Counted from the first letter of the stretch, positions 1-9,239 are shown. The stretch is DNA of 64,000 nt from Pseudomonas graminis (GCF_004364335.1 NZ_SOCR01000008.1:302471-366470), one strand, 5' to 3'. The notes: generated by a model from the letters alone, not told the origin. Program-made: numbers and translations.

Positions 1-2195
1 TTCATCAGCTGTGCAACGTCCTCGGACGACAGCCCTAATTGCCGCGCCTTGTCCTGATTGATGTCGATGCGCAGGACTTTGCCGGGCTCGTTCCAGTCGT
101 AAATCATCTCGCCAATGTGCTGATTCTTGTCGAGCAGCGTGGCGAGCTCGATGGCGTGCTGGCGTACTTCGTCAATGTTCTCGCCACTGACCCTGTACTG
201 AATCGGACGCCCCACCGGTGGCCCCATTTCCAGCGCCTGAACGTAGGTGCCGATGCCGACGAAGTCATCACGCAGGCGTTTTTGCAAGCGCTCGGTCAAC
301 GCGCCGCGCTCTTCCAGCCCTTTGCTGACGATCACCAACTGCGCGTAGTACGGGTTCTCCAGCTGCTGATCCAGCGGCAGATAGAACCGCACCGCACCTT
401 CGCCGATGTAGGTGCTCCAGCTGACGATATCCGGATCGTCCTTGAGGGTCGCCTCGAGCTTGTCCACCGCGCGGCGGGTCTCGTTGATCGACGCGTTCTG
501 CGGCAGGTTGAGGTCGACCAGAATCTCGGGACGGTCCGATGACGGGAAGAACTGGTTCTGCACGAAACGCATGCAGAACAGCGAAGTGGCGAACAGCAGG
601 ATCGTGATGATGATGGTCAGCCAGCGATGACGCATGGCCCAGAACATCGAGCCGTTGAAAGCCCGCGCGATGCGTCCGGGCTTGGCGTTCTCGTCGTGCT
701 TTTTCACGTTTTCGCTGAGGATGTGCACGCCGATCACCGGCGCGAACAGCACGGCAACAACCCACGACACCAGCATGGCGACGGCAATCACCGCAAACAG
801 CGTAAAAGTGTATTCCCCTGCCGAGCTGGCGTTAAGGCCGATCGGCACGAAACCCGCGACGGTCACCAGCGTACCGGTGAGCATCGGGAAGGCCGTCGAG
901 GTGTAGGCGTAGGTCGCGGCCTGGGCTTTGGTATCGCCTTTTTCGAGGCGAGACACCATCATCTCCACCGTAATCATTGCGTCGTCCACCAGTAAGCCGA
1001 GGGCGATGATCAGGGCGCCCAGGGAAATACGCTGCATGGTGATGCCGCTGTATTCCATGAACACAAAGACCATCGCCAGCACCAGCGGGATCGAGCAGGC
1101 GACCACAAGACCTGCACGCATGCCGAGGCTGATAAAGCTGACGATCAACACGATCACCACCGCCTCGAACAGCGCGCTGGTGAAGCCACCGACGGCTTTC
1201 TCGACCACCTGCGCCTGATCGGAAACCACATTCACGCCGACGCCGATCGGTAGCTCGGCGGTCGCGGCGGTCATACGCTCGTGCAACTGCTTGCCGAACG
1301 CCTGAACGTTACCGCCTTTCTTCATGGCGATGGCCAGGCCGATGGCAGGCTTGCCGTCGAAGCGGAACAGAGGTTTGGGCGGATCGACGTAGCCGCGGGT
1401 GATTTCGGCGATGTCGCTCAAGCGATAGAAGCGATCGTTGAGGCGCAGGTTGACGTTTTCGAGGTCTTTCTCCGACGCGAACTGGCCGGAAGTGCGCACG
1501 GAAATGCGCTCCGGACCGGCCTCGATGACCCCGGCGGGCGTGACGGTATTTTGCGATTGAAGACTCTGCACGACTTGACGCTGATCCAGCCCCAGGGCCG
1601 CCAGCTTGCGGGTGGAGAAGTTCAGGTACAGCACTTCGTCCTGCTCGCCGATCATTTCGACTTTGCCCAGACCTGGCACGTCGCGGATCTGGACGCGCAC
1701 TTGCTCCACGTAGTCGCGCAACTGACGCAGGGTCAGGCCGTCGGAGGTGAACGCGTAGATCGAACCGTAAACGTCGCCGAACTCGTCATTGAATGCCGGG
1801 CCTTGAATACCTTGGGGGAACTGCCCGCGAATGTCGTCGATCTTCTTGCGCACCTGGTACCAGATCTCAGGAATGGCCTCAGCGCTAGTGGTATCCCGCA
1901 GGTAAACCATAACAGTGGACTCGCCCGGCCGGGTGTAGCTCTTCACATAGTCGAGGGAGTCGAGTTCTTCGAGCTTTTTCTCGATGCGGTCGGTGACCTG
2001 CTCCAGGGTTTCATCCACGGTCGCGCCCGGCCAGCGGGTTTGTATGACCATGGTCTTGATGGTGAACGAAGGGTCTTCTTCGCGGCCCAGGTTCATGTAG
2101 GAAAACACGCCCATCAGCAGGCCGACGAACATCAGGTACCAAACGAAAGACTGATGCTTGATCGCCCAATCGGAGAGGTTGAACGTCCCTTTCAT
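1..2195 (-). CDS. triC: RND efflux pump inner-membrane permease, TriC-like (partial, C-terminus cut by window edge)
   Basis: About 731 residues of an AcrB/MexB-type proton-driven drug exporter are visible; the family is about 1,020 long, so the C-terminal third lies beyond base 1. The start is ATG at 2195, overlapping the stop of the upstream adaptor gene (ATGA). The N-terminus begins MKGTFNLSDWAIKHQ, with a first membrane segment after it and a WPGAT motif in the first periplasmic loop. A DD pair in the motif GLLVDDAMITVE falls at residues 404-405, where AcrB has its proton-relay Asp407/408. It follows two adaptor genes, the arrangement of TriABC in P. aeruginosa, which works with the outer-membrane channel OpmH; no outer-membrane gene is visible here. 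The family call is certain; the Tri assignment rests on gene order and recalled N-terminal similarity. Confidence 0.85.
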   Translation of the reverse strand, partial: MKGTFNLSDWAIKHQSFVWYLMFVGLLMGVFSYMNLGREEDPSFTIKTMVIQTRWPGATVDETLEQVTDRIEKKLEELDSLDYVKSYTRPGESTVMVYLRDTTSAEAIPEIWYQVRKKIDDIRGQFPQGIQGPAFNDEFGDVYGSIYAFTSDGLTLRQLRDYVEQVRVQIRDVPGLGKVEMIGEQDEVLYLNFSTRKLAALGLDQRQVVQSLQSQNTVTPAGVIEAGPERISVRTSGQFASEKDLENVNLRLNDRFYRLSDIAEITRGYVDPPKPLFRFDGKPAIGLAIAMKKGGNVQAFGKQLHERMTAATAELPIGVGVNVVSDQAQVVEKAVGGFTSALFEAVVIVLIVSFISLGMRAGLVVACSIPLVLAMVFVFMEYSGITMQRISLGALIIALGLLVDDAMITVEMMVSRLEKGDTKAQAATYAYTSTAFPMLTGTLVTVAGFVPIGLNASSAGEYTFTLFAVIAVAMLVSWVVAVLFAPVIGVHILSENVKKHDENAKPGRIARAFNGSMFWAMRHRWLTIIITILLFATSLFCMRFVQNQFFPSSDRPEILVDLNLPQNASINETRRAVDKLEATLKDDPDIVSWSTYIGEGAVRFYLPLDQQLENPYYAQLVIVSKGLEERGALTERLQKRLRDDFVGIGTYVQALEMGPPVGRPIQYRVSGENIDEVRQHAIELATLLDKNQHIGEMIYDWNEPGKVLRIDINQDKARQLGLSSEDVAQLM

Positions 2196-3262
2196 CGCGG
2201 GCTTTCCTTATCGACTTTGATTTTCTGCCCCGGTTTGAGGCTGTTGACCCCGGCTGTCACAACACGATCGCCGTTGCTGACGCCACCGGCCAGTACCACT
2301 GAATCATCACTGCGGCTGACGACCGTGACGACGCGTGGGGAAACCGTCTGGTTCTGCATGTCGATGACCCAGATCTGGGTCTTGCCATCGACGTCTTGCA
2401 GGGAGGTGGCGGGCAGCTCGATGCGCGGTTTGATCGCCGAGCTGAGGGTCACGCTGATCGCCGTGCCCAAACGGAAGGCCGCCGGCGTATCCGCCAGGGT
2501 CAACCGTGCGCGACGGGTGCGCGTGGAGCTTTCAGCCTGGGGCTCGAGCTCTCGCACGGTCGCGGTGGTGTTGATCTCCGGCTCCAGCTGGCTGGCAACT
2601 TTGAACACCACGTCGCTGGGCAGTTGATCACTCAGTTGCGCCGGCAAATCGATGACCGCCTCTTTGATGTCCGGGCGCGCCAGCGTCACCACCTGCTCAC
2701 CTGCGCTGACCACCTGGCCGGCTTCGACTTTCCATTCTGTGACGACGGCATCGTGATCGGCACGCAGCTCGCTGTAGCTCAGCTGATCCTTGGCCTGTTG
2801 CATCGCGGCCTTGGCCTGATCGTAGGAAGACTGGGTGGTTTTCAGGTCGGTGACCGCGACATCCAGCGCGGCCTGGGCGCCAACGCCGCGATCAAACAGC
2901 TCTTGCTGCCGACGGGCGTTTGCCTGGGCGTTGATCAACTGCGCTTCGACCCGGGCCAGATCGCCTTGGGTCGAGCGCACCTGGTTCTGTTGGTCCGTCG
3001 GGTCGAGCACGGCGAGCATGTCGCCCTTCTTCACCTGTGCGCCCACATCGACACTGCGCTGGGCGATGCGGCCCGAGACGCGAAAGCCCAGGGTGCTTTC
3101 ATAGCGCGCGGCAATGTTGCCGGCGAAACGACCCAGGCTTTCTTGCGCCTGGGGCTTCACCTCGATGAACAGCACCGGCCGAACCGGCTCCGGCGGCGGC
3201 TCTTCCTTGCTGCAGGCGCTCAACAGCAGACCGGCCAACACGATTCCCGACAGGCGCTTCAT
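2192..3262 (-). CDS. triB: RND efflux periplasmic adaptor lipoprotein (second adaptor, TriB-like)
   Basis: A 356-residue membrane fusion protein that would bridge the RND pump and an outer-membrane channel. The N-terminus MKRLSGIVLAGLLLSACS carries a lipobox (LSAC), so it is probably anchored to the inner membrane by a lipid. The body has the HlyD/AcrA layout: barrel-sandwich hybrid half (VGAQVKKGDMLAVLDP), a helical hairpin rich in Gln and Ala, the returning lipoyl half (VEAGQVVSAGEQVV), then beta-barrel and membrane-proximal domains. It overlaps the previous adaptor gene and the pump gene by 4 bp each, so the three are translationally coupled. Two adaptors per pump is the hallmark of TriABC. 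Confidence 0.88.
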   Translation of the reverse strand: MKRLSGIVLAGLLLSACSKEEPPPEPVRPVLFIEVKPQAQESLGRFAGNIAARYESTLGFRVSGRIAQRSVDVGAQVKKGDMLAVLDPTDQQNQVRSTQGDLARVEAQLINAQANARRQQELFDRGVGAQAALDVAVTDLKTTQSSYDQAKAAMQQAKDQLSYSELRADHDAVVTEWKVEAGQVVSAGEQVVTLARPDIKEAVIDLPAQLSDQLPSDVVFKVASQLEPEINTTATVRELEPQAESSTRTRRARLTLADTPAAFRLGTAISVTLSSAIKPRIELPATSLQDVDGKTQIWVIDMQNQTVSPRVVTVVSRSDDSVVLAGGVSNGDRVVTAGVNSLKPGQKIKVDKESPR

Positions 3263-4398
3263 TGCTGGGCTCCTGTCGGTTGCTTCGCAGTCTCGGGGTG
3301 CACGTCGGCGAGTTCGACCTGCATATCGGGGTGCAATAACTGGTTACCGGCAACGACCACTTTTTCACCATTCTTTAGACCGTCGACAATGATTACTTTG
3401 CCCGTCAGGTAGCGCCCGACCGTCACGCCGCGCAGGCTGACCTTGTTGTCGCCGTCGACCACCCACACCGCCGGCTTGCCGAGCTGATCGCCCAAGCCTT
3501 TCGTCAGTGCAGACCATGGCACTTCGACGCTGGTCCTGGCCGGTACGCTCAGGGCGGCACTGACCACCGAACCCAGATCCATGCCCGACGGCAGCGAGGT
3601 GAGTGCGATTTTCACTTGCAGCGTGCCGGTCTGCGCGGACACGGCTGGCGTGACTTCGCGCACCTTGCCCGTCGCTTTGACCGTCGGGTTGTCCAGCAGC
3701 GTGACTTCGACCGGCTGGTCGGTAGGCGGGTTAACGAACAGCGACTCGTAAACGTTGAACACGGCATCGCGCTCGCCATCGCGGGCCAGGCTGAAGATCG
3801 GCGCTGTTGGCTGCACGACCTGGCCTACTTCAGCCTGCCGAGCGGTAATGATGCCGGGCGCATCGGCGATCAATGCGGTGTAACTCAGTTGCTCACGGGC
3901 GTTGGCCAGTTGCGCCTGCGCGGCTTTGAGCGCGCTCTGACTGCCGCGCAACTGCGCCTGCGCCGAGTCATATTCACTGCGGCTGGTGTAGCCCTTTGGC
4001 AGGAGCTTTTCCTGGCGCACGAAGGCAGCGGAGGTCTGTTTCACCCGCGCCTGCTCGGCGGCAACGGCAGCGAGGGCAGAATCGACGTTGGTCTGCAGGT
4101 CTTTGGGGTCGAGCTTGGCGAGCACTTGCTTGGCGGACACCCGATCGCCGACATCGACCGTCCGCTGAATGATCTTGCCGCCCACGCGAAACGAAAGCTG
4201 CGTCTGCACGCGCGCCTGCACGTCCCCGGTCAGCGCCACGTCTGCGGCGTAATCAGCCGTCTTGACCTGCTGCGCCTGTACGCGCGGGCGCAACGGTTCC
4301 TGAGGTTCTTCTTTCTCACAGCCAGCAAGAACAGCCATGCACAGACCGATGGAGAGAACGGTCAGACGACCACGAAAAAAGAGGGGTTGGGCGGGCAT
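3259..4398 (-). CDS. triA: RND efflux periplasmic adaptor lipoprotein (first adaptor, TriA-like)
   Basis: A 379-residue membrane fusion protein, first gene of the efflux operon. I place the start at ATG 4398 (MPAQPLFFRGRL) because AAGGAG lies 5 bases upstream; the open frame extends to 4416 but without a comparable ribosome site. A lipobox VLAGC follows a hydrophobic segment, so it is a lipoprotein. Biotinyl-lipoyl halves (VGDRVSAKQVLAKLDP and AEVGQVVQPTAP) flank an alpha-hairpin, as in AcrA/MexA. The partner adaptor is only modestly similar, so the two are probably not interchangeable. No regulator gene is adjacent; the upstream region is repeat-filled. Confidence 0.88.
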   Translation of the reverse strand: MPAQPLFFRGRLTVLSIGLCMAVLAGCEKEEPQEPLRPRVQAQQVKTADYAADVALTGDVQARVQTQLSFRVGGKIIQRTVDVGDRVSAKQVLAKLDPKDLQTNVDSALAAVAAEQARVKQTSAAFVRQEKLLPKGYTSRSEYDSAQAQLRGSQSALKAAQAQLANAREQLSYTALIADAPGIITARQAEVGQVVQPTAPIFSLARDGERDAVFNVYESLFVNPPTDQPVEVTLLDNPTVKATGKVREVTPAVSAQTGTLQVKIALTSLPSGMDLGSVVSAALSVPARTSVEVPWSALTKGLGDQLGKPAVWVVDGDNKVSLRGVTVGRYLTGKVIIVDGLKNGEKVVVAGNQLLHPDMQVELADVHPETAKQPTGAQQ

Positions 4399-4559
4399 GC
4401 AAGCTCCTTGTGCCAATGCCGTTGCGACACCGCGCTGCCGGACGCCGTTGCGATGTGCTAATGCGACTGTGAGCGTAGATCAGGGTTCCTTGGCGGTACT
4501 GAACTCTGCCGGAATCTACAGCGCAGGCTAATCTACGCTAGAGCGCGCCTGTTCGCGAT

Positions 4560-4625
4560 GGAGTTGGGTCTGCGACATCGATGTTGGCGGACACACCGCG
4601 TTCGCGGGCAAGCGCGCTCCTACAG
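4560..4625. repeat. REP-containing direct repeat, copy 1
   Basis: A unit of about 66 bases ending in the REP core CGCGGGCAAGCGCGCTCC followed by TACAG. The same unit recurs at 4881-4947 with a few substitutions (for example GCGACATCGATG against GTGACATTGATG). The two copies flank the REPIN at 4669-4802. Confidence 0.7.
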
Positions 4626-4668
4626 GTTTCGTGCCGTGCCCGATGTGTGCGTCTGACACAAATCCCCC

Positions 4669-4802
4669 CGTAGGCGCGTGGCTTGTCCCGCGATCGGCCG
4701 GGAACCGGTCGTGAATCGGTTCACGCGGTGAATCAGGCAGAAACCGGTGGCAGACCTGCTGCCGCTGCGCGCCAGATCGCGGGACAAGCCACGCTCCTAC
4801 CG
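4669..4802. repeat. REPIN (paired REP sequences)
   Basis: Two inverted REP ends, GTAGGCGCGTGGCTTGTCCC at the left and the complementary GGGACAAGCCACGCTCCTAC at the right, enclose about 75 bases with internal symmetry around CGGTTCACGCGGTGAATC. This is the structure of Pseudomonas REPINs, non-autonomous elements mobilised in trans by RAYT transposases. No RAYT gene is in the window. Confidence 0.8.
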
Positions 4803-4880
4803 ATATTTCATACGCCGGACGTCCAGCGCCGGACATAGATCGGTGTAGGAGCACGCATGGTCTGAGCCGCATCCGGACGA

Positions 4881-4947
4881 TGGCGGTGGGTCTGTGACAT
4901 TGATGTTGGCGGACACAACGCGTTCGCGGGCAAGCGCGCTCCTACAG
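4881..4947. repeat. REP-containing direct repeat, copy 2
   Basis: Second copy of the 66-base unit described at 4560-4625, in the same orientation and ending in the same REP core. Confidence 0.7.
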
Positions 4948-5029
4948 TCATGCGCCGGGTCCAGCATCTGCGTCTGACGAAGATCGGTTTGGTGCCCGCG
5001 GCGAATATCTTCGACGGACGCTAATCTCC

Positions 5030-5080
5030 TGTAGGAGCAATCGGAGGTTACGACGGTCGCGAAGGCGGCGTGACTGACAC
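5030..5080. repeat. Dispersed repeat of a second kind (TGTAGGAGCAATCGGAGG type)
   Basis: Begins with TGTAGGAGC like a REP but continues AATCGGAGGTTACGACGG and then GTCGCGAAGGCGG, not the usual CGCGCTTGCCCGCG core. A near-identical copy lies in the opposite orientation at 15819-15869, so it is a repeat family of its own. Confidence 0.6.
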
Positions 5081-5113
5081 ACCGCTTTCAGCAGCCCGAT
5101 CAAACATCGAGGA

Positions 5114-6148
5114 TCAACTCCCCGCGCCGCCGTGGGCTTCTTCGAAAAAGAAGTCCTTCCAGCTGTCGGCCTTGTTTTTCAGCACACCCAGCTCGTGCAG
5201 TTTCTCGGCATAGATAAACGTGAGTTGAGGTACGACGGTGAAATCGATTTCAGGGTCGGAGACGATCTTCTCCACCAGCGGCAACGGCAGTTTCGATTTC
5301 TCGACGTCGATGTAGGTCTTGGCCGCCGCAGGTTTGTCGGCCTTGATGATCTTCTCAGCCTCGGCCAGGGCGTCGTAGAACGCCTTGTAGGTCTTCGGGT
5401 TTTCATCGTGGAATTTCTGAGTGGTGTAGAGGACGTTGAACGTCGCCTGGCCGCCCAGCACGTCGTACGAACTCAGCACTTTATGCACGTTGGGATTTTC
5501 CAGCTCCTGGTACTGAAATGGCGGACTGGAGAAGTGCGCGCTGATCTCCGATCCGCCGGCAATCAGCGCCGACGTGGCGTCCGGGTGCGGCAGGCTGACC
5601 GAGATGTTGTCGAATTTCTTGAAATTGTCGTTCCCGAACAGCTTGGCGGTTTCGATCTGCAAGGTGCGCGACTGGAAGCCCACGCCCGCCGCCGGCACTG
5701 CGATGCGGTCCTTGTCGGTGAAGTCGTTGAGTGTTTTCACGTTTGGATTGTTGCTGAGCAGGTAATTGGGCATCGAGCCCAGCGAGGCGATCGCCTTGAC
5801 GTTCTGCTTGCCCTTGGTCCGATCCCAGATGGTCAGCATCGGCGGTACGCCCGCCGACACCACATCCAGCGCGCCAGCCAGTAGGGCCTCGTTCATCGCG
5901 GTGGCGCCGGAGATGCTGTTCCAGTCGACCTTGATGTCCAGGCCCTGCTCCTTGCCGTGCTTCTCGATCAGCTTCTGCTGCTGAACGACGTCCAGAATTA
6001 GATAACCGATGCCGAACTGCTGGGCGATGCTGATCTTGCCTTCCGCTTGGGCGCTGCTGCTCAACAACGCCCCAGCCAGGCCCAGTGCGGCGGCGAGCGC
6101 GGTCAGTGTCGGGCGCTTGAACGGTGCAGCTGTCTTTGAAAAATCCAT
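5114..6148 (-). CDS. Sulfonate/taurine-type ABC transporter substrate-binding protein
   Basis: A 344-residue periplasmic binding protein of the SsuA/TauA/NrtA (NMT1-like) family. The start is ATG 6148 (MDFSKTAAPFKRP). A signal peptide ending SSAQA precedes the mature sequence, which opens EGKISIAQQFGIGYL, the usual first strand of this family. It is the last gene of a four-gene minus-strand run: dioxygenase, ATPase, permease, binding protein. The dioxygenase suggests that the ligand is an organosulfur compound such as a sulfonate or sulfate ester, but the exact ligand cannot be read from sequence. Longer upstream reading of the frame overlaps the intergenic region and lacks a signal peptide, so I reject it. 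Confidence 0.88.
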   Translation of the reverse strand: MDFSKTAAPFKRPTLTALAAALGLAGALLSSSAQAEGKISIAQQFGIGYLILDVVQQQKLIEKHGKEQGLDIKVDWNSISGATAMNEALLAGALDVVSAGVPPMLTIWDRTKGKQNVKAIASLGSMPNYLLSNNPNVKTLNDFTDKDRIAVPAAGVGFQSRTLQIETAKLFGNDNFKKFDNISVSLPHPDATSALIAGGSEISAHFSSPPFQYQELENPNVHKVLSSYDVLGGQATFNVLYTTQKFHDENPKTYKAFYDALAEAEKIIKADKPAAAKTYIDVEKSKLPLPLVEKIVSDPEIDFTVVPQLTFIYAEKLHELGVLKNKADSWKDFFFEEAHGGAGS

Positions 6149-6234
6149 ACATTTCTCACGATGAAGGCGAAAGGGATTGCAGCCTCGTTGCCCATCCAGC
6201 GGCCACGAAGCAGAGCGTTCATTGATAAAACAGA

Positions 6235-7101
6235 TCAGCGCTGCATACCCCACCGCTTCACGGTCAGGCGCTCGACGTTGCTGAACAGCAGGTTTTCTAC
6301 CAGCAGACCGATGATGATCACCGCCGCCAGACCCGCGAACACTTTGTCGGTGTACAGCTCGTTGCGATTCTGGAAGATGTACCAACCCAGGCCGCCCTTG
6401 CCCGAAGACGCGCCAAACACCAGTTCAGCGGCGATGAGGGTTCGCCAGGCAAATGCCCAGCCGATCTTCAGGCCCGCGAGAATCGACGGCAGCGCGGCAG
6501 GAATCAGGATGTACCAGACGAACCGCAGCCCTTTAAGGCCGTAATTGCGCCCGGCCATGCGCTGGGTTTCAGAGACGCCGAGAAATCCTGCGTACGTGTT
6601 CAAGGCCAATGCCCAGAGCACCGAGTGCACCAGCACGAAGATCAGGCTGTTTTCACCCAGGCCGAACCACAGCAGCGACAGCGGCAACAGCGCGATGGCC
6701 GGCAACGGGTTGAACATCGCCGTCAGCGTACCCAGCAGGTCGCGACCCAGTTGGGTCGACACCGCCAGCGTCGTCAGGCCGAACGCCAGGACGATGCCGA
6801 TCAGGTAGCCCTTGACCAGGACCGTCAGGGAAATCCAGACCTTGGTCAGCAATTCGCCGCTGGCGATGCCGTCAATGAACGCCGAAGCGGTTTGCAGGAA
6901 GCTCGGCAGCAGCAGGTCGTTGCCCTGAATGCGCGCGGCAATTTCCCAGATGATCGCCAGCGCCACGAGGATGACGGCTTTACGCACCCAGCTGACCTGC
7001 CAGATGCGTTGCGCAAGGGGAATGTCGCGGGCCAGGTCTTCCTGAGTGAAAGGCTCCAGCACGACTTCGTATTCTTCCCGCAGAGGGGGTGAAAGGCTCA
7101 T
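6235..7101 (-). CDS. Sulfonate/taurine-type ABC transporter permease
   Basis: A 288-residue integral membrane protein of the SsuC/TauC family with about six membrane segments. The characteristic cytoplasmic loop is present (ILIPAALPSILAGLKIG, the EAA-type motif that contacts the ATPase). The start is ATG 7101 (MSLSPPLREEYE); the open frame upstream of it is REP sequence. The C-terminus reads TVKRWGMQR, typical of the family. It lies between the ATPase and binding-protein genes, but is separated from the ATPase gene by a REPIN. Confidence 0.9.
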   Translation of the reverse strand: MSLSPPLREEYEVVLEPFTQEDLARDIPLAQRIWQVSWVRKAVILVALAIIWEIAARIQGNDLLLPSFLQTASAFIDGIASGELLTKVWISLTVLVKGYLIGIVLAFGLTTLAVSTQLGRDLLGTLTAMFNPLPAIALLPLSLLWFGLGENSLIFVLVHSVLWALALNTYAGFLGVSETQRMAGRNYGLKGLRFVWYILIPAALPSILAGLKIGWAFAWRTLIAAELVFGASSGKGGLGWYIFQNRNELYTDKVFAGLAAVIIIGLLVENLLFSNVERLTVKRWGMQR

Positions 7102-7128
7102 GAGTATATCTCTCAAGTCGACGCACCC

Positions 7129-7217
7129 TGTAGGAGCCGGCTTGCTGGCGAACCCATCCGTCATTCACCAAAACGGTGTCAGACCCAACGCGTTCGCCAG
7201 CAAGCCGGCTCCTACAG
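7129..7217. repeat. REPIN inside the sulfonate transporter operon
   Basis: Inverted REP ends CTGTAGGAGCCGGCTTGCTG and CAGCAAGCCGGCTCCTACAG enclose about 50 bases. It lies between the stop of the ATPase gene (7267) and the start of the permease gene (7101). The transcript would form a stable hairpin here, which could protect the upstream message or reduce downstream expression. Confidence 0.85.
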
Positions 7218-7266
7218 AGATACATTCAATTCAGGCCGCCGGTGGTGGGTGCCGCCGGGATCGCTG

Positions 7267-8148
7267 TTAATAGGCAATACGAACATCCTGAAACCGCAGA
7301 TCCGGCTCGACCGCAGGCGCTTCGCCCTCGTCGAACAGCAGCCGGTGAATGCGCTGCGCAGACGCCTGAAACTCAATGCCGCCGAGGCTTTTCAGGGTGT
7401 ACTGATGGCTGTTGATCTCGGCACGCACGCGGCCCGGATGGGGCGACAGCAGCAGAATCCGGTTGCCCACCACCAGCGCTTCCTCGATGGAGTGGGTGAC
7501 GAACAGCAGCGTGAAGCGCACCTCTTCCCACAGCTCCAGCAGCTCTTCCTGCATCTTGCGGCGGGTCAACGCGTCGAGCGCGGCGAAGGGTTCGTCCATC
7601 AGCAGGATCTTGGGCTGCATCGCCAGCGCCCGGGCAATCGCCACACGCGCCTTCATGCCACCGGACAAAGTGTGCGGATAGGCATCGGCGAAGGCGCTCA
7701 AGCCGACTTTCTCCAGGTAATACCGCGCACGCTCCTCGGCTTCGCGACGCTTGAGGGTGCGCGAGGCCAGCAGCGGAAACATGACGTTCTGAATCACCGT
7801 CTTCCACGGCGGCAACTGGTCGAATTCCTGAAACACCACAATCCGGTCCGGCCCCGGCTCCTTTACTTCCTGGCCGGCCAGACGAATCTGCCCTTCGCTG
7901 GGCTGGATGAATCCGGCCACGGCTTTAAGGAGCGTGGACTTGCCGCAGCCCGACGGGCCGAGCAGGACAAAACGGTCGGCAGGGTCGATTTCAAAACTGA
8001 CTTGATTGGTGGCCCGCACCACGCGCTCCGGCGTGCGGTATTCAAGGCTGACGCCTTGTACTTGCAGCAGCGCCTCAGCGGTGGGCTGATTGGCCTGGTG
8101 CGCGTTCAAGCGATCGCTAGCCGTGTGGCTTTGCAGAACAGCATTCAT
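7267..8148 (-). CDS. Sulfonate/taurine-type ABC transporter ATP-binding protein
   Basis: A 293-residue ATPase of the SsuB/TauB family that powers the neighbouring permease. Walker A is GPSGCGKST, Walker B ILLMDEPFAALD, and the signature is LSGGMKAR rather than the commoner LSGGQRQR, a variant usual in this subfamily. The start is ATG 8148 (MNAVLQSHTASD) with CAGGAGAG just upstream. The C-terminal region of about 50 residues after the H-loop (VTHSIEEAL) is longer than in SsuB and is of unknown role. The gene follows the dioxygenase gene by only 14 bases. Confidence 0.9.
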   Translation of the reverse strand: MNAVLQSHTASDRLNAHQANQPTAEALLQVQGVSLEYRTPERVVRATNQVSFEIDPADRFVLLGPSGCGKSTLLKAVAGFIQPSEGQIRLAGQEVKEPGPDRIVVFQEFDQLPPWKTVIQNVMFPLLASRTLKRREAEERARYYLEKVGLSAFADAYPHTLSGGMKARVAIARALAMQPKILLMDEPFAALDALTRRKMQEELLELWEEVRFTLLFVTHSIEEALVVGNRILLLSPHPGRVRAEINSHQYTLKSLGGIEFQASAQRIHRLLFDEGEAPAVEPDLRFQDVRIAY

Positions 8149-8162
8149 GGAGCTCTCCTGAA

Positions 8163-9056
8163 TCAGAACGGCGCATCGCCCTGAATGGTGGTGCGGTGCA
8201 AGCGACGGCGCAGGTGATCGGGCGTGCCGCCGGCCAGGTGAATCAGCGAGCGGTTGTCCCAGAACACCATGTCGTTCTCCTGCCACTTGTGGCGGTAAAC
8301 GCCTTCCGGACGAACGCTGTGGGCGTACAGCTCGGTCAGAATTGCCTGACTCTCGTCTTCCGGCAGGCCGACGATGTGGGTGGTGAAGCCTTCGCTGACG
8401 AACAGCGCCTTGCGCCCGTTTTCCGGGTGGGTACGCACGATCGGGTGGCTGACCACCGCGACCTGCGCCAGCTGTTCAGCACTGAGGGTCGGGCGCCAGT
8501 TATCGGCATTCCGGCCATGGCTGTAGCGTGAGGTGTAGCTGTGCACGGCATGGCGCCCTTCAACGACCTTGCGCAAATGCTCGGGGAGCGTGTCCCAGGC
8601 CAGGTGCATGTCAGCGAACAGGGTGTCGCCGCCTTCGCTCGGCAGCTCTTGGGCATAGAGCATTGAGCCCAGGCTCGGCAGTTCTTTGTAGGAAAGGTCC
8701 GAGTGCCAGTATTTGCCAGCATCGCCCAGCCCGACCGGCTGGCCGTCCTCGACGATATTGGAGACGATCAAAATCTCGGGATGATTGGCGAGCAGGAACT
8801 GCTTGAGCACGTGAATCTGCAGGACGCCAAAACGGCGGCTGAAATCGATCTGCTGTTGCGGGGTAATGTGCTGATCGCGGAAAACGACAACGTGATAGTC
8901 GAGATGCGCTTGATGCACGCGGGCAAAATCGGTGTCGTTGAGCGGACGGGACAGATCCAGACCGACGATTTCCGCGCCCACCTTTTCGGCGAATGGACGC
9001 ACATCGAACTGCTGACCGGGCGCTTGCGCGGACGAAGCGTGGGAGGCTGCTGGCAT
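8163..9056 (-). CDS. TauD/TfdA-family Fe(II)/2-oxoglutarate dioxygenase
   Basis: A 297-residue non-heme iron dioxygenase, first gene of the transporter operon. The facial triad is visible as H118-S-D120 (YWHSDLS) and H273 (LIHLAGG); R288 in LHRTT is placed to bind 2-oxoglutarate. TauD-type enzymes hydroxylate the carbon next to sulfur so that sulfite is released; the alkylsulfatase AtsK and the herbicide enzyme TfdA belong to the same family. Linkage to a sulfonate-type importer favours desulfonation or sulfate-ester cleavage. I do not assign tauD itself, because substrate residues cannot be matched with certainty. Confidence 0.88.
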   Translation of the reverse strand: MPAASHASSAQAPGQQFDVRPFAEKVGAEIVGLDLSRPLNDTDFARVHQAHLDYHVVVFRDQHITPQQQIDFSRRFGVLQIHVLKQFLLANHPEILIVSNIVEDGQPVGLGDAGKYWHSDLSYKELPSLGSMLYAQELPSEGGDTLFADMHLAWDTLPEHLRKVVEGRHAVHSYTSRYSHGRNADNWRPTLSAEQLAQVAVVSHPIVRTHPENGRKALFVSEGFTTHIVGLPEDESQAILTELYAHSVRPEGVYRHKWQENDMVFWDNRSLIHLAGGTPDHLRRRLHRTTIQGDAPF

Positions 9057-9239
9057 GAGAACTCCGACTCCAAAAGGTGTGGCTGAGGAGGGAGGACTTT
9101 AAAGCTATAAGAAGCGAAGTTTAAATATCGAAAGAGCATATGCATAGCGCTGAACGACCTAGCGACGGCCTTCGGCAATCACGGTTATGTGTAGGTCGGT
9201 TGAAAGCAGACTTATGCACAGGCGCTGAGCTTAAAACGC

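Larger units (their letters stand above)
4417..5110. other. Gene-free region filled with REP-type repeats
   Basis: About 690 bases between the efflux operon and the sulfonate-binding protein gene. It holds a single REP end at 4600-4625, a complete inverted pair at 4669-4802, a second REP end at 4921-4947 and a different repeat at 5030-5080. I see no credible coding sequence; the open frame at 4528-4872 is repeat sequence. Confidence 0.7.

Noticed and set aside
1281..2627. 448-residue plus-strand open frame
   Set aside because: It lies antisense to the efflux pump and adaptor genes, which have clear domain motifs; the product has no recognisable feature and reflects high-GC frame bias.
4528..4872. 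114-residue minus-strand frame
   Set aside because: Composed of REP/REPIN sequence read through; not a gene.
4560..5080. Clustered repeats as a possible CRISPR array
   Set aside because: Units are inverted, of REP type and irregularly spaced; there is no regular repeat-spacer pattern and no cas gene.
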